Below, in pieces: positions 46,293 through 55,158 of a DNA stretch of 64,000 bases. The DNA is from Pseudomonas gingeri (GTDB lineage: Bacteria; Pseudomonadota; Gammaproteobacteria; Pseudomonadales; Pseudomonadaceae). Every line of letters begins with the position of its first letter. Position 1 is the first letter of the stretch. A program made the translations under genes and the position numbers. The notes under the pieces were generated by a model. The model ran no database searches and was not told the origin of the DNA. It was given only the letters and a program-made list of their open reading frames with translations. The stretch lies in contig NZ_JACAOS010000017.1 in NCBI RefSeq assembly GCF_013386165.1, forward strand, positions 186,001 through 250,000, written 5' to 3'.

Positions 46293-48056
46293 TCAGTGCC
46301 CCGCCGAATCGCTCTTCTGCTCCAGCGTCTCCAGCAAGGCGACCTGCATCCGCGTGTGCACCCGCACAAACCAGCGCCACAACACCGCCGCGACCGCTGC
46401 CGCCACCACCGCGATCAGCATCAGCAGCTCGTTGGTCGGCAGAATGCTCGCCGACAGCGCCGACAGCAGCAGGAAAATCACCAGCAGCGACAACAACGGA
46501 ATCACCTCGGCGATCACCCGCCTGACCCGCTGGGTGTGCCGCCCAGCCACCTCGGCTTTCACGCCCATCTCCGCCAGCAGCATCGACAACGCCTTGAGCT
46601 TGCGATACGCCGCGATCAGGAAGGGCAACGACACCAACAACGCCCCGCCCCAGATCAGGCCCTTGTGCCAGCTCGGCTCATCGATCCAGGCGGCCAGGTA
46701 GTCGGCAATCGGCACCGCGAAGAAACCACCGGCAAAGAAAATCGCCACCACCAGCGCCAGGTTGACCCCGACCTGCAACAGAATCCGCCGAATCATCGAC
46801 GCCAGCAGCGCGCCCTCACCCTGGGGCTGGATGCTACGCAGCCATTCCCCATAGAGGCTGAACACTCGCGCCAGGCGCCGTGGCATCACCGCCGCCAGCT
46901 TGAGCGACAGCGGGTCCGCCGCGCGGATCAGGTAGGGCGTGAGCAACGTGGTGATCACCGAAACCGCCACCGCGACCGGATAGAGGAAGTCACTGGTGAC
47001 CTGCAAGGTCATCCCCAGCGCCGCGATAATGAAAGAGAACTCGCCGATCTGCGACAGCCCCATCCCCACCCGCAACGACGTCCGCCCATCGTTGCCGGCA
47101 ATAAACGCCCCCATCCCGCAGGAAAGCATCTTGCCCAGCACCACCGCGACGGTGATCACGACAATCGGCCAGGCGTAATCGAGGAGGATTGCCGGGTCGA
47201 TCATCAAACCGATGGCCACGAAGAAAATTGCGCTGAACAGGTCGCGAACCGGCTCGATCAAGCGCTCAATCTTCAGCAGTTGCCGGGATTCCGCCATGAT
47301 CGCGCCAATCAGGAACGCGCCCAGGACCATGCTGTATTCCAGCTTGACCACCAGCAGGCAGAAGCCGAAACACAGGCCCAGAACGGTGATCAGCAACATC
47401 TCGTTGCTTTCGAAACGGGCGACGTAGGCCAGCAGCCGCGGCACCAGCAGGATGCCGACCACCAGGGCGACGATCATGAACAGCGACAGCTTGCCCACGG
47501 TGGAGAACACTTCCCCCGAACTCACGGTACCGCTGACCGCGATGCTCGACAGCAAGGCGATGATGCCGATGCCGAGGATGTCCTCGACGATCAGCACGCC
47601 GAAAATCAGTTGGGCAAAACGCTGGTTCTTCATCTTCAGGTCATTGAGTGCCTTGACGATGATGGTGGTCGAGGAAATCGCCAGGATCGCGCCGAGGAAC
47701 AGCGAATCCATGGTGTTCCAGTCGAACCAGCGGCCGATTTCGTAGCCGATCCAGATCATCAGCACGATTTCCAGGAAGGCCGCGATAAACGCTGTGGCAC
47801 CGACCTTGAACAACTTGCCCAGGCTGAATTCCAGGCCGAGGCAGAACATCAGGAAAATCACTCCGAGCTCGGCCAGGGTCTTGATGGTGTCCTCGTCGTG
47901 GATCAGGCCGAACGGTGGGGTGTGCGGCCCGATGATAAAGCCGGCGACGATATAGCCGAGCACCACCGGTTGCTTGAAGCGATGGAAGAGGATGGTCACC
48001 ACGCCGGCCACCAGCATGATCACGGCCAGGTCCTGGATAAAACTGATGGCATGCAT
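46293..48056 (-). CDS. Monovalent cation:proton antiporter-2 (KefB/YbaL-like)
   Basis: 587-residue CPA2 antiporter. Start at 48056 (MHAISFIQDLAVIML) with AAGGAGCGCC upstream. About 12 transmembrane segments cover residues 5-380: GYIVAGFIIGPHTPPFG, ELGVIFLMFCLGLEFSLGKL, FLGAILAISSTTIIVKALND, VEDILGIGIIALLSS, then extra hydrophobic segments toward the C-terminus (about 430-560). There is no TrkA-N NAD-binding domain, unlike KefB/KefC and YbaL of E. coli, so gating by glutathione or nucleotides is not expected. Exchanges K+ or Na+ for H+ (family knowledge). Confidence 0.87.
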   Translation of the reverse strand: MHAISFIQDLAVIMLVAGVVTILFHRFKQPVVLGYIVAGFIIGPHTPPFGLIHDEDTIKTLAELGVIFLMFCLGLEFSLGKLFKVGATAFIAAFLEIVLMIWIGYEIGRWFDWNTMDSLFLGAILAISSTTIIVKALNDLKMKNQRFAQLIFGVLIVEDILGIGIIALLSSIAVSGTVSSGEVFSTVGKLSLFMIVALVVGILLVPRLLAYVARFESNEMLLITVLGLCFGFCLLVVKLEYSMVLGAFLIGAIMAESRQLLKIERLIEPVRDLFSAIFFVAIGLMIDPAILLDYAWPIVVITVAVVLGKMLSCGMGAFIAGNDGRTSLRVGMGLSQIGEFSFIIAALGMTLQVTSDFLYPVAVAVSVITTLLTPYLIRAADPLSLKLAAVMPRRLARVFSLYGEWLRSIQPQGEGALLASMIRRILLQVGVNLALVVAIFFAGGFFAVPIADYLAAWIDEPSWHKGLIWGGALLVSLPFLIAAYRKLKALSMLLAEMGVKAEVAGRHTQRVRRVIAEVIPLLSLLVIFLLLSALSASILPTNELLMLIAVVAAAVAAVLWRWFVRVHTRMQVALLETLEQKSDSAGH

Positions 48057-48333
48057 GACGAGGCGCTCCTTGCTGTTTGGAAAGCGGCCCCGCAACAGCC
48101 TTTTGAGCTGTAAGCAATCACCGTTCCTGGTGTGAGAATTGTCTATGGCATGGCTTTCTGAAGGTTAACACCGCGACTTCCGACAAAAAGCCGGTGCAAT
48201 ATGTGGAAACAGATCCCTTGAAGCGTGACGATGGCCCAATCGATGGCGTCCCGTTATCGAGTGTTTGTGAAAATGAAGGAAGCGCCCGTAGAGGTGCCGA
48301 GCCCATCCCTGCCTATCCAACCGTGAGCGTGCT
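48057..48333. other. 277-base divergent gap between antiporter and thioesterase genes
   Basis: No gene, repeat or clear operator was recognised. Promoters for both flanking genes must lie here. Confidence 0.4.
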
Positions 48334-48825
48334 ATGGAACCCGGAAATGCCCAGCTGTCGATGACTGTTTTGATGACCCCGGACATGGCCAACTTTTCTG
48401 GCAATGTCCACGGCGGCACTCTGCTCAAGTACCTGGACGAAGTGGCTTACGCCTGTGCCAGCCGTTATGCCGGGCGTTATGTGGTGACCCTGTCGGTGGA
48501 CCAGGTGATTTTCCGCGAGCCGATCCATGTCGGCGAACTGGTGACCTTCCTGGCCTCGGTCAACTACACCGGCAACACCTCCATGGAGGTGGGCATCAAG
48601 GTGGTGACGGAGAATATTCGCGAGCGTTCGGTGCGCCACACCAATAGCTGCTTCTTCACCATGGTCGCGGTCGACGATCAGCGCAAACCGGCCTCCGTGC
48701 CGCCGTTGCAGCCCGACAGCAGCGAAGACAAGCGTCGCTACGTGCAGGCGCAACAGCGTCGGCAGATTCGCCAGGAGCTGGAGAAGCGTTATCAGGAAAT
48801 CAAGGCCGACGGTGACGGGGACTGA
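48334..48825 (+). CDS. Acyl-CoA thioesterase (hotdog fold, YciA/BFIT type)
   Basis: 163-residue cytoplasmic thioesterase. Hotdog signature: MTVLMTPDMANFSGNVHGGTLLKYLDEVAYACASRYAGR (conserved N/D and HGG of the active site helix, about residues 10-50), then VTLSVDQVIFREPIHVGELVTFLASVNYTGNTSMEVG. The charged tail (KRRYVQAQQRRQIRQELEKR) is typical for Pseudomonas members. Hydrolyses medium- or long-chain acyl-CoA (family knowledge); chain preference not known. Confidence 0.92.
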   Translation: MEPGNAQLSMTVLMTPDMANFSGNVHGGTLLKYLDEVAYACASRYAGRYVVTLSVDQVIFREPIHVGELVTFLASVNYTGNTSMEVGIKVVTENIRERSVRHTNSCFFTMVAVDDQRKPASVPPLQPDSSEDKRRYVQAQQRRQIRQELEKRYQEIKADGDGD

Positions 48826-48879
48826 AGCCCTGAAAACATCGCAGGACCTGTAGAGCCAGCCAAGGCTAAACGCGGTCAC

Positions 48880-48965
48880 TGTGGGAGCCGGCTTGCCGGC
48901 GATAGCGCCCGCAAGGGCGATGCACGGTTCAAGGGCCTCATCGCCGGCAAGCCGGCTCCTACAGG
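48880..48965. repeat. REPIN (two inverted REPs)
   Basis: TGTGGGAGCCGGCTTGCCGG at the left and an inverted partner ending GGCTCCTACAGGG, in the convergent gap between the thioesterase gene and pdxY. Confidence 0.9.
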
Positions 48966-48990
48966 GTTTGGAGTGTTTTCACGATCCCGA

Positions 48991-49863
48991 TTACAGGCTG
49001 ATCGACTCCGCCTCGAAGCGCACCCGCGGATGGGCGATGCGGTCCTGGGCCCGCACCAGCTCGAGTTCATAGCTGGCGCAGGCCTGGGTTTCCAGCAGCA
49101 CCTCGTGCACTGCCGAGGCGGTGAATTCGAACGCCGCCACCAGGCTGTCGCCCAGCAGCACCCGCGCCAGGAACAGCCCTGAGGTCAGGTCGCCGACGCC
49201 CACCGGCTGCTTCGGGAAGGCCAGCAGGGGCCGGCGCAGATGCCAGCTGCCATCGGCCGTGACCAGCAGCATCTCGAAACTGTCAGCCGCCTTGCCCGGA
49301 TAGGACAGATGCTTGACCAGCACCGCCTTCGGTCCCCGCGCCAGCAGGCTGCGGGCCATCGCCAGGCAATCGAACAGGGAATTCGGCGCGCGCCCGCAGA
49401 AACTGTCCAGCTCAAGCTGGTTGGGGCAAAGAAAATCGGCCATGGCCACCGCTTCTTCCAGCAGGAAATCACTGACCTCGGTCGGCACGCTGCAGCCTTT
49501 TTCCGGATGGCCCATCACCGGATCGCAGAGGTACAGGGCATTGGGATTGATCGCCTTGATCCGCGCCACCCCGCCGAGTATCGCCCGGCCCTGGGCCGCA
49601 CTGCCGAGGTAGCCGGACAACACGGCGTCGCAATGGCCCAGCTCACCGATGGCGGCGATCCCCTCGACCAGCTCGGGAATCCGATGCGGCGCCAGCACTT
49701 CGCCAGCCCACTGCCCATATTGGGTGTGGTTGGAGAACTGCACGGTGTTCAGCGGCCAGACATTGACCCCGACGCGCTGCATGGGGAAAACCGCCGCACT
49801 GTTGCCGGCATGGCCGAAAACCACGTGGGATTGAATGGCGAGCAGATGGGGAGTGCGTTTCAT
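48991..49863 (-). CDS. pdxY: Pyridoxal kinase
   Basis: 290-residue kinase of the ribokinase fold that phosphorylates pyridoxal in the PLP salvage pathway. It opens LLAIQSHVVFGHAGNSAAVFPMQRVGVNVWPLNTVQFSNHTQYG (substrate site), has CDPVMGHPEKG near residue 117 and PVGVGDLTSGLFLARVLLG near 220, with the catalytic Asp in GDLTSG. Start at 49863 (MKRTPHLLAIQS). Length matches PdxY (286-290). Confidence 0.95.
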   Translation of the reverse strand: MKRTPHLLAIQSHVVFGHAGNSAAVFPMQRVGVNVWPLNTVQFSNHTQYGQWAGEVLAPHRIPELVEGIAAIGELGHCDAVLSGYLGSAAQGRAILGGVARIKAINPNALYLCDPVMGHPEKGCSVPTEVSDFLLEEAVAMADFLCPNQLELDSFCGRAPNSLFDCLAMARSLLARGPKAVLVKHLSYPGKAADSFEMLLVTADGSWHLRRPLLAFPKQPVGVGDLTSGLFLARVLLGDSLVAAFEFTASAVHEVLLETQACASYELELVRAQDRIAHPRVRFEAESISL

Positions 49864-49977
49864 TCCGTATTCCAGAAAGACCGGTGGATTCAAGCGACTG
49901 AGTATGCGACGAAACAGAGCCTGTACGACAGGCCGGAGAGCCAGTTAAGCTGAGCTGACTTTGTTGGAGTGGCGTTC

Positions 49978-50382
49978 ATGCTGACCCTCGGAAATATGTT
50001 CGTGCTGATGTTGCTGGCGACCGGCGCTGCCTGGCTCTGGCACAACCATGGCTTGCGCGAGCGGGCGCTGGAGCGGGTCAAGCAGCACTGCGCCAAGCTC
50101 GATCTCGAGCTGCTAGATGGCGCGGTTGCCCTCAAGCGCATCGGTTTTGTCCGTGACGCCCACGGTCGGCGGCGCCTGGCACGGATCTACAACTTCGAAT
50201 TCACCGTCACCGGTGAGCAGCGCCACGGCGGGACCATCACCCAGTTCGGCGCCCACAGCGCCCAGATCGAGCTGGAGCCCTACCCGTTCGAAGCCAAGCC
50301 GGAGCCCCATAGCGCCGAAGTGATCGAACTGAGCCAGTGGCGCCAGGATCACGCCAAGGACCACAATAATCTGCGGCGCTGA
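49978..50382 (+). CDS. DUF3301 membrane-anchored protein
   Basis: 134-residue protein: one N-terminal transmembrane helix (MLTLGNMFVLMLLATGAAWLW) followed by a soluble domain (RERALERVKQHCAKLDLELLDGAVALKRIGF, then RIYNFEFTVTGEQRHGG) that fits DUF3301. TTGGAG precedes the ATG at 49978; a GTG three codons upstream is the alternative. Function unknown; divergent from pdxY. Confidence 0.85.
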   Translation: MLTLGNMFVLMLLATGAAWLWHNHGLRERALERVKQHCAKLDLELLDGAVALKRIGFVRDAHGRRRLARIYNFEFTVTGEQRHGGTITQFGAHSAQIELEPYPFEAKPEPHSAEVIELSQWRQDHAKDHNNLRR

Positions 50383-50412
50383 ACAGCGCCCGGGGAAACC
50401 GGTGATGACGAT

Positions 50413-50457
50413 GCCGGGCTTGCCGGCCTCATCGCCAGCAAGCTGGCTCCTACAGGG
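50413..50457. repeat. REP element pair, short
   Basis: GCCGGGCTTGCCGG and ATCGCCAGCAAGCTGGCTCC close together, just past the DUF3301 gene; start of a REP cluster reaching 50638. Confidence 0.75.
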
Positions 50458-50483
50458 TTTCGCGCTTGACGACATATTGCGCT

Positions 50484-50570
50484 GGAGCACCGGGCTTGCT
50501 GGCGGCGGTTTGCCAGTGATCACCATGCAAGACTCATTGCCGCCATCGCCAGCAAGCCGGCTCCTACAGG
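50484..50570. repeat. REPIN (two inverted REPs)
   Basis: GGAGCACCGGGCTTGCTGG at the left and ATCGCCAGCAAGCCGGCTCC TACAGG at the right. Confidence 0.85.
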
Positions 50571-50608
50571 ACGGTGTTTCACCGCAATCTATCGTCAAGC
50601 CAGGAACC

Positions 50609-50638
50609 TTGTAGGAGCCAGCTTGCTGGCGATAGCGA
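50609..50638. repeat. Single REP element
   Basis: TTGTAGGAGCCAGCTTGCTG followed by GCGATAGCG, immediately before the stop of the convergent COG0523 GTPase gene. Confidence 0.85.
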
Positions 50639-50655
50639 TGTCACATCCACCGCCA

Positions 50656-51642
50656 CTATCCCTGCAAACGACAACTCGCCATTCCAGCCTTCAGCCCCTC
50701 GATCTCCTGCTTTTCGCCGAAAATCAGCTCAATACGCGAATCCCGCCGCCACTCACTGGGCTGCCACTCCACGGTCAAGTTATCCACAGCGTTGGCGGAA
50801 ACCCAGCCGTCGGGGCTGTGGATAACCAGTTTGGCCCGCCGCCAATCCAGCCCGGACAGCCAGTGCTGGAGCTTCTCCGTATCGAAGCGCTGGCTGGGGT
50901 GCCAGCGCCAGCCGATGCTCCAGTTACCGTCCTGGGCCTGATCCAGGCAGATGGGCTGGGCCGGGTCAGTCCAGATCGCGGGCAATGGCGCGTTGATCGT
51001 CGATCCGACGGAAGGTGGGATATCAGCGTAGGGGTGAGCCGGCTCGCGATGACCGCTCTGCAGAGCCAGCAACTCGCCCAGCCCCAATACCCCCTGCTCC
51101 GTCCAGTGCACCGGCCCTTCAGGCAACCGGGCCAGCACCCGCTGCCGTTCAACCTCGTCCAGCCCCGCAGACTTGTTCAGCACCCGCAACCCCGCCAGCC
51201 CCAGCGCCTCCTGCTGCGCATCCGGCAACGGCTTGCCCGCCGCCAGGGCCTGGGCGTCCAGCACCAGCACGCACGGCTGCAACGCCAGCACGCCCAACCA
51301 GGGCGCCTCGGCCAGTTGCTTGAGAATCTGCGCCGGATGCCCCAACCCGGATGGCTCGATCAACAGCCGGTCCGGCCGCGCCTTGCGCAACAGTCGCGTC
51401 AATCCGACCTGGAACGGCGCGCCGTTGACGCAGCAGACACAACCGCCTGCCACTTCCCCCAGTGCGATACCATCGTCAGCCTGGGTCAGCAGCGCGGCGT
51501 CCAGGCCGATCTGGCCAAACTCGTTGATCAGTACCGCCCAGCGTTCGCCTGGCGGCTTTTGCGCCAGCAACTGCCGAATCAGACTGGTCTTGCCTGCGCC
51601 CAGCGGGCCGGCGATGACATGGGTGGGAATGTTCTGCAACAT
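50656..51642 (-). CDS. COG0523 (CobW/YjiA) metal-chaperone GTPase
   Basis: 328-residue G3E GTPase. Walker A GPLGAGKTSL near residue 13, the metal-binding CxCC motif in GGCVCCVNG near 71-79, and EPSGLGHPAQIL near 100 are intact; the C-terminal CobW_C domain follows (about 215-328). The start at 51642 (MLQNIPTHVIAG) was chosen because all upstream in-frame sequence is antisense to the divergent gene. COG0523 proteins deliver metals, often zinc, to client enzymes. It lies beside the zinc-limitation cluster but no Zur-box is seen in its 31-base promoter gap. Two perfect DnaA boxes lie inverted in its 3' part (50780 and 50817). Confidence 0.88.
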   Translation of the reverse strand: MLQNIPTHVIAGPLGAGKTSLIRQLLAQKPPGERWAVLINEFGQIGLDAALLTQADDGIALGEVAGGCVCCVNGAPFQVGLTRLLRKARPDRLLIEPSGLGHPAQILKQLAEAPWLGVLALQPCVLVLDAQALAAGKPLPDAQQEALGLAGLRVLNKSAGLDEVERQRVLARLPEGPVHWTEQGVLGLGELLALQSGHREPAHPYADIPPSVGSTINAPLPAIWTDPAQPICLDQAQDGNWSIGWRWHPSQRFDTEKLQHWLSGLDWRRAKLVIHSPDGWVSANAVDNLTVEWQPSEWRRDSRIELIFGEKQEIEGLKAGMASCRLQG

Positions 51643-51673
51643 AGAGGGCCGATGGTCTGAAAGAGATAAAAGA

Positions 51674-52027
51674 ATGATGCGCCTGATCTGCCTGGCGTTG
51701 CTGTTCGGCTCGGGCCAGGTGCTGGCCCAGGCCTGCGTGGTGCATAGCCATGGGCAGCGGCTGGACGTCAAAGTCTGCCAGGAAAACATCAATATCCCGG
51801 CCAAGCTGTTCAGCGACGGCTTCTGCCAACCGAACCTGCCGGGGCAGAAGGTCGAAGTCGAGTACGTCGAGCAGTGCCCGAGCGGTTCGTTCGGCGTGTG
51901 CGGCAACGCGCAAGTGGCCAATATGCCTTACCGGCAGAATATCCACTATTACGGCGTGGCCAGCGATGCCGCGTACCTCAAGCCGTTCTGCGAAAGCCAG
52001 AGCCAGGGCCAGTGGCAGACCCCATAA
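51674..52027 (+). CDS. Small secreted cysteine-containing protein, unknown function (117 aa)
   Basis: Signal peptide MMRLICLALLFGSGQVLAQ with cleavage before ACVV. The mature part of about 98 residues has seven cysteines (ACVVHS, KVCQEN, GFCQPN, EQCPSG, GVCGNA, PFCESQ among them), which suggests a disulfide-rich periplasmic protein. Homologues exist in pseudomonads under an uninformative oxidoreductase name (recalled); no such catalytic motif is visible. Divergent from the COG0523 gene with 31 bases between starts. Confidence 0.72.
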   Translation: MMRLICLALLFGSGQVLAQACVVHSHGQRLDVKVCQENINIPAKLFSDGFCQPNLPGQKVEVEYVEQCPSGSFGVCGNAQVANMPYRQNIHYYGVASDAAYLKPFCESQSQGQWQTP

Positions 52028-52050
52028 CCCAGGCGACCAACGCGGTCCCC

Positions 52051-52150
52051 TGTAGGAGCGAGCTTGCTCGCGATGATCGTCAACGATTACGCGGGAATCC
52101 TGATGCTCTGCGGTGTCTGGGCTAGCATCGCGAGCAAGCTCGCTCCTACA
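52051..52150. repeat. REPIN (two inverted REPs)
   Basis: TGTAGGAGCGAGCTTGCTCG at the left and GCGAGCAAGCTCGCTCCTAC at the right, loop of about 60 bases. Confidence 0.9.
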
Positions 52151-52190
52151 AAGGTGGGGGCTCATCGCAAAATTGCGTCAGGCCCCAGAC

Positions 52191-52220
52191 TTTGTGGAAG
52201 CTGGCTTGCCAGCGATCAGG
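52191..52220. repeat. Partial REP overlapping the DUF1826 stop codon
   Basis: TTTGTGGAAGCTGGCTTGCC then AGCGATCAGG, a degenerate REP whose end contains the minus-strand stop of the DUF1826 gene. Confidence 0.65.
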
Positions 52221-52865
52221 CCAGCCAATCCAGCGTCAGGATCAACCGCCGCTCGCCCTCCGGCACCGGCGGCGAGCGATGCACCAGGCCAAACCCCTCG
52301 TTACCCTGCCAACGTTCACCCTTGAGCAACGCCACCGCACCACTGTCCACCTGCTGGATCAGCGCTGGCTCGCCCGGCTCCGCCACCGCATTGCCCAGCA
52401 AACGACGATCGATCGCCCCTTCCGCCAGCCACTGGCTGCCCACACCCGCATAAGTGGTGATCAACCGCACTGGCACATGATCGACGTGAAAACGCGGGCA
52501 CATCGCCTTGTCCAGCACCCGCAGGCGCAAGCCGATCCGCCGCGCGCCGAGCAGGCAGGCATAGGCGCTGACCAGCCAGGACACATCGCTCAAGAACCCT
52601 TCATAGCCCTCCAGGTCTCGAAACCCCGAAGCCAGCCCCAGCAGGTTGGGCTTGGCCTCGTCATCCGGCATCTCCAGGCTCAAGGATTCGGCCAGCGGCT
52701 CGTCCAATGACAACAGCAGGGTCGCGAAATCGGCAATATGCCCCGGCAAGCGGCGCTGCCAGACGGCCAGGTTGACCCCCTCGTCGAGGATCTCACCCAG
52801 CACCGTCGGTGCTTCGCCCTGTACCTGACGAATCGTCGGCAAGGCTTTCCAACGTGGCGCCAGCA

Positions 52866-52866
<1 letters not shown>
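52216..52866 (-). CDS. DUF1826 protein of the zinc-limitation cluster
   Basis: 216-residue soluble protein. Features: AVWQRRLPGHIADFATLLL, then CPRFHVDHVPVRLITTYAGVGSQWL (residues about 135-160) with an HxDxVPVRL pattern reminiscent of iron/2-oxoglutarate oxygenases, and ERRLILTLDWLA at the end. DUF1826 genes are typically next to zigA/dksA2 in Zur regulons (recalled). Start ATG at 52866 overlaps the zigA stop (TGATG). Third gene of dksA2-zigA-DUF1826, probably driven by the Zur-box at 54534. Confidence 0.85.
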
Positions 52867-54074
<1,208 letters not shown>

Positions 54075-54101
54075 GGGGTTTTCCTCATCAGGTCGGCCGG
54101 G

Positions 54102-54506
54102 TCAAAGCGCCCGTTTATGCCGTTCGCGCAGCTCTTCACGTTCTTTGGCTTCAATGCACAGGCTCGCGGTAGGCCGCAGCAGCAAGCGCTTGAGGCCGAT
54201 CGGCTCAGCGGTTTCGCGGCACCAGCCGTATTCGCCACGGGCCAGGCGCTCAAGGGACTCGTCGATCTTGTCCAGGAGCTTTTTTTCGCGCTCCAGCAGC
54301 CGCAGTTGCCATTGCCGGGTTTCCTCGGCACTGCCGATATCCGCCGGGTCGCTGCTGGTTTCTTGCTCGCGCAGCTGGTCGAACTCACCGCTGATGCGTT
54401 CCTGCAGTTCATGGCGCTGCCCGAGCAGCAACTCACGGAAGAATCCCTGCTGGGCATCGTTCATGTAGTCCGCCTCGGGCTGGGCGAGCAGTTCGTGTTC
54501 AGTCAT
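54102..54506 (-). CDS. dksA2: DksA2, zinc-independent DksA paralogue
   Basis: 134-residue transcription factor that binds the RNA polymerase secondary channel with ppGpp. The coiled-coil carries the DPADIGSAEE acidic tip (canonical DksA has DxxDxA). In the zinc-finger region the four-cysteine set is reduced to two: YGWCRET (C..T) and SLCIEA (C..A), the pattern reported for P. aeruginosa DksA2, which works without zinc. It replaces DksA under zinc starvation. First gene of the operon with zigA; the Zur-box palindrome lies 28-40 bases upstream of its start. Confidence 0.95.
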   Translation of the reverse strand: MTEHELLAQPEADYMNDAQQGFFRELLLGQRHELQERISGEFDQLREQETSSDPADIGSAEETRQWQLRLLEREKKLLDKIDESLERLARGEYGWCRETAEPIGLKRLLLRPTASLCIEAKEREELRERHKRAL

Positions 54507-54533
54507 GGGGATCGGGTCCGGGATTTACTTAAT

Positions 54534-54546
54534 GTTATATTATAAC
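54534..54546. promoter_or_regulatory. Zur-box between dksA2 and a secreted-protein gene
   Basis: GTTATATTATAAC is a perfect palindrome matching the core of the proteobacterial Zur-box. It lies 28 bases before dksA2 (minus) and 82 bases before the divergent gene at 54628. Confidence 0.85.
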
Positions 54547-54627
54547 AATGCAAATAATCCAATCCCCCGCTTGCTCGCCACGACGAAGGGCGCAATGCTG
54601 GCGTAGGTCCCGTTGAAGAGAATGCCG

Positions 54628-55008
54628 ATGCGCCCTGTCCTGAACTATGTGCTGCCGGCTTTGTTGCTGGTGGCGGCGAGCGCCCAGGCCCAAGTGCCTG
54701 CCGCGAGCCAGACGATCTGCACCCGCAGCGCCAACCTGCTGGCGTGCAAGGATGGCCTGGGCAACGCTTATGGCGTGGCGACCGAGGGCAAGACGATTTA
54801 CCTGCAGGGCTTTGAAGTGATCGGCAAGCGCTACTGGGCGCAGACCAGCAGCCGCTATGGGCAGCTGACGTTCTTCACCGGGATTGCCTCGGACGGCGAA
54901 GCTTGGGTGGGTTACAGCCGGCGAGTGGGCTGGACCACCCAGAACCGCTTTTCCAGCTCAGGGGGGTTGAGCAAGAAGTTTGTCTGCGATCGGATGGTGG
55001 GCTGCTAG
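54628..55008 (+). CDS. Small secreted protein of unknown function near the Zur-box (126 aa)
   Basis: Signal peptide MRPVLNYVLPALLLVAASAQA, cleavage before QVPAASQ. The mature part has four cysteines (QTICTRS, LLACKDG, KFVCDRM, VGC at the end) and aromatic-rich stretches (GKRYWAQTSSRYGQLTFFTG; GYSRRVGWTTQNRFSSSGG). I do not recognise a family. Start at 54628 chosen for the AAGAGA eight bases upstream; ATG 54622 and TTG 54613 are alternatives. Divergent from dksA2 across a Zur-box, so zinc control is plausible. Confidence 0.68.
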   Translation: MRPVLNYVLPALLLVAASAQAQVPAASQTICTRSANLLACKDGLGNAYGVATEGKTIYLQGFEVIGKRYWAQTSSRYGQLTFFTGIASDGEAWVGYSRRVGWTTQNRFSSSGGLSKKFVCDRMVGC

Positions 55009-55028
55009 ATCTGGATCTAGAGCCATTT

Positions 55029-55148
55029 TGTGGCGAGTGGGCTTGCCCGCGCTGGGGCGCGAAGCGCCCCTAAAACCAGAGAACTCGTTGTATCAGGTAC
55101 ACCGAGGTGGCCGGTTCAGGGCCGCTTCGCAGCCCGCTCGCCACAGGG
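55029..55148. repeat. Inverted repeat of the GTGGCGAG REP class
   Basis: TTGTGGCGAGTGGGCTTGCC then GCGCGAAGCGCCCC at the left; GCAGCCCGCTCGCCACAGGG at the right. A second REP family, unlike the GTAGGAGC repeats elsewhere in the window. Confidence 0.8.
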
Positions 55149-55158
55149 GAATGCCGGA

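Noticed and set aside
46296..48113. A 605-codon frame opposite the antiporter gene
   Set aside because: Composition is typical of the reverse complement of a membrane protein gene (many His, Gln, Arg); the antiporter is intact.
50413..50638. Dispersed palindromic units as a possible CRISPR
   Set aside because: The units alternate in orientation, vary in spacing and match the Pseudomonas REP consensus.
55005..55020. CTAGATC/GATCTAG inverted repeat at the stop of the secreted-protein gene as a terminator
   Set aside because: Seven AT-rich pairs with a 2-base loop and no T-run; too weak to call.
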